A DNA stretch of 64,000 bases from Pseudisothecium myosuroides. Lineage: Eukaryota > Streptophyta > Bryopsida > Hypnales > Lembophyllaceae. A program made the position numbers and the translations under genes. The stretch lies in contig OX637297.1 of assembly GCA_951799445.1 (NCBI GenBank), positions 3,720,001 to 3,784,000 of the forward strand. Reading direction: 5' to 3'. Position 1 is the first letter of the stretch. Every line of letters begins with the position of its first letter. Positions 57,758-64,000 of the stretch are shown in pieces. A model generated the notes under the pieces. It was given only the letters and a program-made list of their open reading frames with translations. It ran no database searches and was not told where the DNA came from.

Positions 57758-59255
57758 GAATCACTTATTGTCCACTTCTTCTTGTTCTCGAATGCAGCTT
57801 TAGTGCGCCTCGCGTTGCTGACAGCTCCGGCTTCTGTGTCCTCTTTCGGGTTGTGCGGTGACCCCATCTCCTCCCAGACATTTCGGGCGCCCAGTATGTT
57901 AGTGGCCCACGACGGCTGAATCGCTTGGAAATGGTTCACTCTGTTAAAGTAGGCCGAAATAGAACGGAGTGTCTCCTTGTCCTCCGTCCATGCAATGTAG
58001 CAATTCCAGGTTTTGAAGTCTTGGATCGTGGCCGGGTCAATGTTGAACTTTGGGTCCTCCATTAGCTTGCTGGCCCAGACACTGTGTTGGCCGTTGATGA
58101 TGTAGAATTCCCCGTCCTTGATCTCGGACCACAAGTCGTCTCCTTCCCTGGTTGGCTTCATCGTCGGCATGACGCAGAGCGTTTGCCGGTGACTGTGGTC
58201 GGGCATATTGCACAGGTAGTGCATCAAGCCCTCAATGATCGTCTGTTCCTTGCTCCGGATATTTAATGACGCCGGAGCCTGGATCAGCTTGTCGATTGTG
58301 AGCTCCTTCTTCTCCATCTTGTAGAGAAACACATCAGCGCAGGTCTTCCAGAAATTCTTGTACGCCTCATTGGACTCCTCGTAGTCCGGGTTCCGGTTTG
58401 TCTGCAGCGACTCTGGGACGATACTCATGTCCTGGCTTATATCGTCCATAGCAGAGTGCTCTCCAGTTTTCTCAGCTGTTTTTGCCGCTGATGTGCTAGC
58501 CAAATTGCTCTTTGCAACTGGAACGTTCGAAGTTTCCGACGGCGGCTTGTTGCGCGTGCCCCTTTGAGATGTCTGCCCTGGGGTCTGGTTGTCAATAGAC
58601 ACCTGACTGGGCCCCTGGCTTCCAGCGTTCAGTGAGACGCTCCTAGCAGCCTTGCTCTGACGGTCGAGCTGGATTTTCGTTCTCAGCACCGCAAAGTCCT
58701 GGAAGAGACCTCGGATTTTTGCACATAGCCTCCGACTATTGAGAAGCTCTCCATTAGGTTTCTGGAAGTACTTCTCGTTCACCTTCTCCTCCAATTCTTT
58801 AATCTTATCCTGGAACGACGTCGTCGACAGGGACTCCATGAAATGGGTCACGTGGAAGGGAATCAAACGAGAGTCGAAGTGCAGCGTGAAGTTGTACTGC
58901 TTGTCTGCTGGAAGGTCGTTCTGGGTTGTTACACAGTGGACCTTGATGGTGGGGAAGACGTCCTCTACAACGTCTTTTATTCGTTGGTCGTATGAGAGAG
59001 GGAGGTAGGTGTCCATCCCTTTATATTTCACGGCGAAGCAGATTTGCTCAGAGCATGGATCATCAGGAGAGTCCAGCTATCCACCTTCTTTGGATACACG
59101 AACTCCTAGTATTCTCCGTCATTGAGAAAGTCATCTCCTTCCCCTTCGTCTTCCACTCGCTGGACCTCGGACTTCTTGTAGTAGTGCGCGAGTTTCTCGA
59201 CCTGGCTCTCCATCCTGCAGCATGACAATCGTTGCTTAGCTTTAAAGACGATGCT

Positions 59256-60136
59256 AGCTCGAATGGAGCTGAATATTCAACCTCACAATTGCCACACATT
59301 GTTCCTCATAAATTTCCAGTTCCTTGAATGCCAGACCCCTCGTTCTGCACTTGCTTCTACCCTGCCGTCCCGTTAGCTCGAATCGAGCTGACTTCTTTCT
59401 AGCTGCCCTATTCATGTCTATCTTTCGCATTTGCCTTGTCATTTAGCTTGCTAAGGATTTGACCTTTTGTCTGTATCTTTTTTTCTGAGAATATGATTTT
59501 TTCAGCTCGATTCGAGCTTCCGTGTTCAACCCTTCTTTTGTTTTAATGTTCTTCCCGTTTCATGTATTTAGCTCGAGTCGAGCTGACAGGGTGGGCTCTT
59601 TTGATTTAAACGCTAGTCGAGGTTCATAGCCACCTTCTTACTTCTTGGTTAGTCAGTTCTTCATTCTTTTTAATTTATTTGTTTCTGCTTAACCCATAAC
59701 TCGAGTTATTTTCCTCTTCAGCTCGAGTCGAGCTACATCTCTCCGTGTCCTTCGGCCTGCGTTCGTCTGTTTGGCTCTTTTTTTGCTTCGTTTTATGTTC
59801 AGCACTCTGCTGACTTCCTCTCTCCAATTTAGATTTTGTTAATATTTTACAGTGTTGTACTCCCAGCTCGATTCGAACTTACTTATTTTGGTTCTTTTAC
59901 TGTTTATTATTTATAATCTTTTTTTCTTTTAGCTCGAGTTGAGCTAAATGGGTGGTTTCTTATATCTTTGCTTCAAATTAGCTCGATTCAAGCTGATTTT
60001 CAGGGTGTCCTGGCTTTTATATGGGCGTGTTCTGTGTTTTCATGCCAAGTATTGTTGATTTTAGCTCAAGTCGAGCTAATTTCATAAATTAGGTTACTGA
60101 AATTTAGCTCGGCTCGAGCTAAATGTGCTTCGAGCT
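59256..60136. repeat. Dense palindrome cluster upstream of the right module 1
   Basis: At least ten copies in 0.9 kb: 59,256 (two changes), 59,375, 59,504, 59,570 and 59,720 (all perfect), 59,865, 59,931, 59,980, 60,063 and 60,105 (one change each, the last a symmetric variant), plus half sites near 59,700 and 60,127. Spacing is irregular (about 45-150 bp). No ORF. Variation is mostly C/T or G/A in the arms, whereas the central base takes all states. Confidence 0.95.
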
Positions 60137-60139
60137 ACA

Positions 60140-61750
60140 CTCTTTTAAGCTGGGGGGGTCCTAGAACAGGGGTATCGACACAAACCCTACACAGACCCTG
60201 CACAGACCCTACAGACTTGAAGCACAATTAACCCCAACCCTAACCAGACCCTACAGACATGACAAACCAGAACCCCAGCACAATCCTCACTGTGAATCCT
60301 AACCACAACTTCTGTAATCCAAGCACATGCCCAAATCCTTCTGTAGGCGAAAATTTAAAATCAGAGCACCACTACTATTACATTGACGTTTTCATTTGGA
60401 TCTAAAGAACTGAACTAGGCTCAAATTCAAAGATTTAGGTACTAATAGAACCCACAATCACATAGATCTATAGCATTATCACACATGACAACTGAAATGT
60501 CTTCGAATGCAGCCTTTACTAAGCCCTCAAGCCCTAATCACCTACATTCCTTATGAAGCCTACTAATTGAAAGCAATTCCAGCAACATGAAACTGTGGAA
60601 ACCCTAAGAACCGTATACTTTTCAACAACAAACTTAGCCAACTGCAAACTCTGGAACTTGTAAATGCATTTCCAACAGACAATGACAAACAATCTTCAAG
60701 AAGCCAATCAAGCAAAGCACAATTCAAGAGCAATTCACAATTGATGAGAACAAACTCACCGTGAACTCGACGATACTTCTTCCCTCGACCCAGCTTCAGG
60801 AGACGGCTTCACGAGATCCAAGGTCGGATACAAATCCAGTAGTCGTCACTGCAGGCTACAACACCAAACAGAAAGTTAGTCATCGCAAAATGAAACCAAA
60901 ATACACCGCTTCTAATGAGGTCGTCAATACGACTCTAAAGTTGTGACTGACAGGGAACTCCCACATTCAGGGTAAGCAAACCTCAGCCAGACGAAGGCTC
61001 ACTGGAACATGCTGCTGGACTCAATCAGACCCCTCCATTTTACAATTGCAACGACTGAAAAAGCAAAATAAAGAAGATCGCACTCAACCCTAGAAACACG
61101 TCGCCACTCATAACTTGCTGAATGCATGCTCAACCTCCCGCCACCACAAGCTTTACCCAAAACAAACTCTAATACAAAACAGCAAGTACTGGATAGAAGA
61201 ATAACAGAGGAAACAAGCGAAAAAAAGTGAAGATGGGAAGCCCCTCACCAAGCTGTCACCGCGAGGAAGAACCTCCGTCATCCCACTGCAAATTCGACGC
61301 ACAAGTCTGTCAACATGAGGAAGAAGCTTCCACGCACCAGGCTGTCAATGCGAGGAAGAAGCTCCGTCGTCAGCTGAGAAGCTTAAATCGCGCCTAAACC
61401 TCCGTCGTCGCACTGGCGCTGCAGGTTTCCAAAATCGAACGGAATCCACGCTCCTCAATATCTCAGGCGCGCGCGCAAACAGGGAGAAACGACAAACAAA
61501 AACGAAATCTGAAGAAACGCTAAGCACAGACTGGAGAAAATTACGCTGAAGAAAGTGAGCGCCAAACCCTAACCACGATTCTACAAAACCCTAGCCCTCT
61601 TCCCGATTCACACCAGATATCCGGTTGATACCCGCCCGACCACGATTGAACCCCTACTTGTAACCGGTTCTCAATACCCGCCTTCTCCATAATTGATAAC
61701 CGGCCCTGAACCACACCAAGCCCAAACGTTGCCCTAAACTCTAGTACCTT
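60140..61750 (-). other. Leader / 5' region of the right gene cluster
   Basis: No coding region supported. Near 60,170-60,260 several GACCCTACAG/ACCCTAACC motifs form a short degenerate repeat. A minus-strand GTGAGT donor-like site lies at about 60,763 after GAGTTCACG, with a purine/pyrimidine pattern suggesting a noncoding first exon at 60,763-60,850. AGGGTTT boxes and GGTTTGGCG at 61,555-61,600 resemble 3,050-3,065 in the left arm. A TATATAA-like box occurs at about 61,812-61,820. A 5' untranslated leader with introns is a reasonable guess. Confidence 0.35.
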
Positions 61751-61752
61751 CA

Positions 61753-62017
61753 CCCTACTACACAAAATAGTGAAATTAGGTTGCCCATTACAAATTTCTT
61801 GACCGTCTACACTATATAAACATTTATTGTTCCTCCACAAGAATAGATTACTTCGGAATTAAGTATTGTTGTAATTGGGACTAATGAACCTCCATATAAT
61901 ATACAAACAAAAAGATTTGTAGAAAGATTTGTTGACTCTAATTTCTTGTAAAGTAATTTTCTGGAAGTACGGCAACCTAATGGTCAAGGCAATTTAGTTT
62001 CACTATTTTGTGTAGTT
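61753..62017. mobile_element. 265-bp MITE with CTACACAAAATAGTG termini
   Basis: Terminal inverted repeats of about 28 bp: left CTACACAAAATAGTGAAATT at 61,753, right its complement (AGTTTCACTATTTTGTGTAG) ending at 62,017. AT-rich interior, no ORF. The termini resemble the CACTA style but I see no clear target duplication. Confidence 0.65.
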
Positions 62018-63054
62018 CATCCTACACGAGCGAGCTATTTTTTCTTCTTGAAATTGACATTCCATAAATAGGTCAATATTATTATATATAAGTACTTTTG
62101 AATTAAATATTGATGTAATTATATCATAAACCTGCAGCCACAGAAATTGAAGTATCTACAGTATTCTGTATTCACGTCAATGGCTTGGAAAAGTATATAT
62201 TTCTTGGTATAAGGCACCCTAATTCTCATGACTTATTGAATCTAATTTAACAATGTATTGTATGGAGCACATTCAAATCCCTAGTAAATTTGATAGGGAT
62301 TTGAATGTCAATCTGTCACCCTTGAACAACTACTTGTTGACCGTGGAAAGTTTGTTTATTGATAATGAGTGACACTATCCACTAATTTCTTGAAAACAAC
62401 TAATGCTAATTTATTTGATGTAAAAGTATTTTGCACATTAAACACATTTGGGATAGAATTGCAAGAATACACATTGAATAACAGTAGTGGCCTAAATTTA
62501 AAATTGTTTGTCTTCCATAATACATGCAAAAGGAGACCCAATTGGTAATTCCTAGAGTTACTTGTATAGTACCGAGGCGTTCCAATTATAAAAACAACCA
62601 TGAATAACCATTTTTATTATATGTAGTATGTGCATGGTATTAATTTTTTTCATTTATAAGAGGAAGCAAAAATAAATTTAATCCAATGAAAGTGTTGTAT
62701 TTGAAAGAACTGAAAAACAAATCATTAAGTTTGTAGGCTTCAGTGTTCAAAATAGAATATAGAAGTTGGAAACTATTCATAGATTGAGTGTAGTTGTAAA
62801 AGCACACTATAATCATTGGCTACATTTCTTAATTTACAAAAAGAGTCTAATAAACAATTGACCTTCTGTTGTATTTCAAAAAATTTAAGAGCAAGAAGTG
62901 ATAAATTTGAGAATGATAGGGTTGTGTAAGGAAAAAATATAGAAGTTCAAAATGATATAAACATTCATGTAGGATTCATGAACATAGTAATATATCATGG
63001 TCTTTATTTTTTAATTAGAGAAGTTCTAATGATTGGGTAAAATTTCCTTCAAAA
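62018..63054. other. AT-rich region without supported genes
   Basis: Noncoding. Contains a diverged repeat of the MITE interior (GAATTAAATATTGATGTAAT near 62,100) and a hairpin at 62,270-62,307. The ORF at 62,356-62,601 shows no family. Confidence 0.5.
62270..62307. repeat. Perfect 14-bp stem hairpin
   Basis: CATTCAAATCCCTA and its exact complement TAGGGATTTGAATG around a 10-base loop. No U-tract or gene nearby; possibly the core of a decayed MITE. Confidence 0.8.
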
Positions 63055-63240
63055 TAAAAATAAAGCATTCACATAAACGAATCTATTACAACTCATATTC
63101 AAGGCGACTAAAATATAAGACACATTTCATTCCCAATTTTTTGTTGCGGACAGAAGATGTTCAAATGGATTCAAAAGGAAAATATTATATTTCATAGCAT
63201 AAAAGTTGTCATATTTCATGTTTAATGGCTCTACAGTTTT
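63055..63240 (-). repeat. Satellite family B, right copy
   Basis: On the minus strand: a CTGTAGAGCCATTAAACATG junction, 'CCATTTGAAC', 'AAAAAATTGGGAATGAAATG', TTTTAGTCGCC, then GTGAATGC. These match the left family B blocks in the same order and include the A/B junction. Confidence 0.75.
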
Positions 63241-63252
63241 TAGTTATTCAAC

Positions 63253-64000
63253 CTACAGCAGCGGATGTCTTTACTTAGCGGTATTTTTTTTTGCTCCTCG
63301 TTCCAATTTTTGAAGTGGAGGTCCAAATTCGAGGAGCTCATGGGTTTCAAAAGTTTCCCACATTTGCAACTTCTACATATTTTTATATTTCCTCCTCGTT
63401 CCAATTTCATGACTTTAAAGTTCTATTTAATTTAAAGTACAGCAAAGGATGACCGGTATTTGTTTTTTGTTTTCCTTTTTAATTTTAGAAGTGGAGGTCC
63501 AAATTGGAGGAGCTCATGGGTTTCAAATGTTTCCCACATTTGCAACTTCTACATATTTTTATATTTCCTCCTCGTTCCAATTTCATGACTTTAAAGTTCT
63601 ATTTAATTTAAAGTACAGCAAAGGATGACCGGTATTTGTTTTTTGTTTTCCTTTTTAATTTTAGAAGTGGAGGTCCAAATTGGAGGAGCTCATGGGTTTC
63701 AAATGTTTCCCACATTTGCAACTTCTACATATTTTTATATTTCCTCCTCGTTCCAATTTCATGACTTTAAAGTTCTATTTAATTTAAAGTACAGCAAAGG
63801 ATGACCGGTATTTGTTTTTTGTTTTCCTTTTTAATTTTAGAAGTGGAGGTCCAAATTGGAGGAGCTCATGGGTTTCAAATGTTTCCCACATTTGCAACTT
63901 CTACATATTTTTATATTTCCTCCTCGGTCCAATTTCATGACTTTAAACTTTTATTTAATTTAAAGTACAGCAAAGGATGACCGGTATTCGTTTTTTGTTT
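63253..64000 (-). repeat. 176-bp satellite family A, right array
   Basis: Tandem monomers with CATGACTTTAAA at 63,408, 63,584, 63,760 and 63,936, an exact 176-bp period. The units are almost identical, unlike the more diverged left array. Orientation is opposite to the left end. The array continues past the window edge. Confidence 0.95.

Larger units (their letters stand above)
55073..59213 (-). pseudogene. Module 1 (right copy): ParB-like plus degenerate N4/N6-MTase-like protein
   Basis: Exon 1 59,213-57,769, exon 2 57,679-56,270, exon 3 56,047-55,073; phase-0 introns; about 1,275 residues. Exon 1 contains (58,300-57,920) a ParB/DGQHR-like order: a helix with IIEGLMHYL, TLCVMP, then GEFYIINGQHSVWASKLM, then RSISAYFNRVNH. 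Exon 2 has SPADLGLGVIDFRYIPG (where N4/N6 MTases have DPPY) and ends KKFCSPGMSVFSVFAGGKV. Exon 3 continues SFVNVWAVGVANDTGF, matching the KP..li..s.pG..vlD.FaG.Gt..a motif I layout of beta-class amino-MTases with catalytic residues changed. Exon 3 ends in a coiled coil and a Pro/Ala-rich tail. Lesions: TAG at 59,106-59,108 (TGG in the left copy), a 1-bp deletion near 59,055, and donor GTAAGT changed to ATAAGT at 57,768. Exons 2 and 3 are open. Domain calls are by motif only. Confidence 0.65.

Noticed and set aside
62270..62307. Rho-independent terminator or tRNA/ncRNA gene
   Set aside because: A simple hairpin in eukaryotic AT-rich DNA without U-tract or internal promoter boxes.

Overview
This window is nuclear DNA of a land plant; the sequence does not fix the species. 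The evidence is a Ty3/gypsy retrotransposon with a tRNA-Asp-type primer binding site (Tat/Athila-like), plant telo-box promoter motifs, GTAAGT..AG introns, and intron-bearing relics of importin-alpha and AMP deaminase genes. A non-seed plant (bryophyte, lycophyte or fern grade) is my guess only.

The layout is mirror-symmetric. Reading inward from either end come: a 176-bp satellite array (family A), a related satellite (family B), a noncoding leader region, a cloud of short perfect palindromes (core AGCTCGANTCGAGCT), and a three-module gene cluster pointing inward. The left arm (about 1-13,338, plus strand) and right arm (about 52,257-64,000, minus strand) are diverged inverted copies. The window therefore has arms of about 12-13 kb around a non-repeated centre of about 39 kb.

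Module 1 of the cluster encodes a protein of about 1,275 residues. Its first exon has a ParB/DGQHR-like pattern, and exons 2-3 resemble a degenerate beta-class (N4/N6) DNA methyltransferase. Module 2 is an FCP1/NIF-type HAD phosphatase-like protein with a DLNG motif, and module 3 is a basic protein of about 210 residues. The left copy is a pseudogene throughout. In the right copy modules 2 and 3 are open, and module 1 has one stop, one frameshift and one lost splice donor. A third, older relic of module 3 lies at 51.5-52.2 kb.

The centre holds AT-rich DNA with several MITE/foldback candidates, a block of captured host-gene fragments (importin-alpha at 18.2-20.4 kb, AMP deaminase at 21.7-22.2 kb), and a three-level nest of one retrotransposon family at 28.5-50.9 kb. 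The outermost level is a solo LTR. A 12.9-kb full-length Ty3/gypsy element (33,947-50,359, minus strand, target duplication GATAC) is inserted in it, and a second solo LTR (36,682-40,178, target duplication AGAAC) is inserted in one LTR of that element. The LTRs are about 3.48 kb and each carries a 633-codon open frame of unknown function, which is unusual.

Most nonsense mutations that can be polarised against a sibling copy here are CAG to TAG on one strand or the other. That is the signature expected from deamination of CHG-methylated cytosine, so the region looks long silenced.
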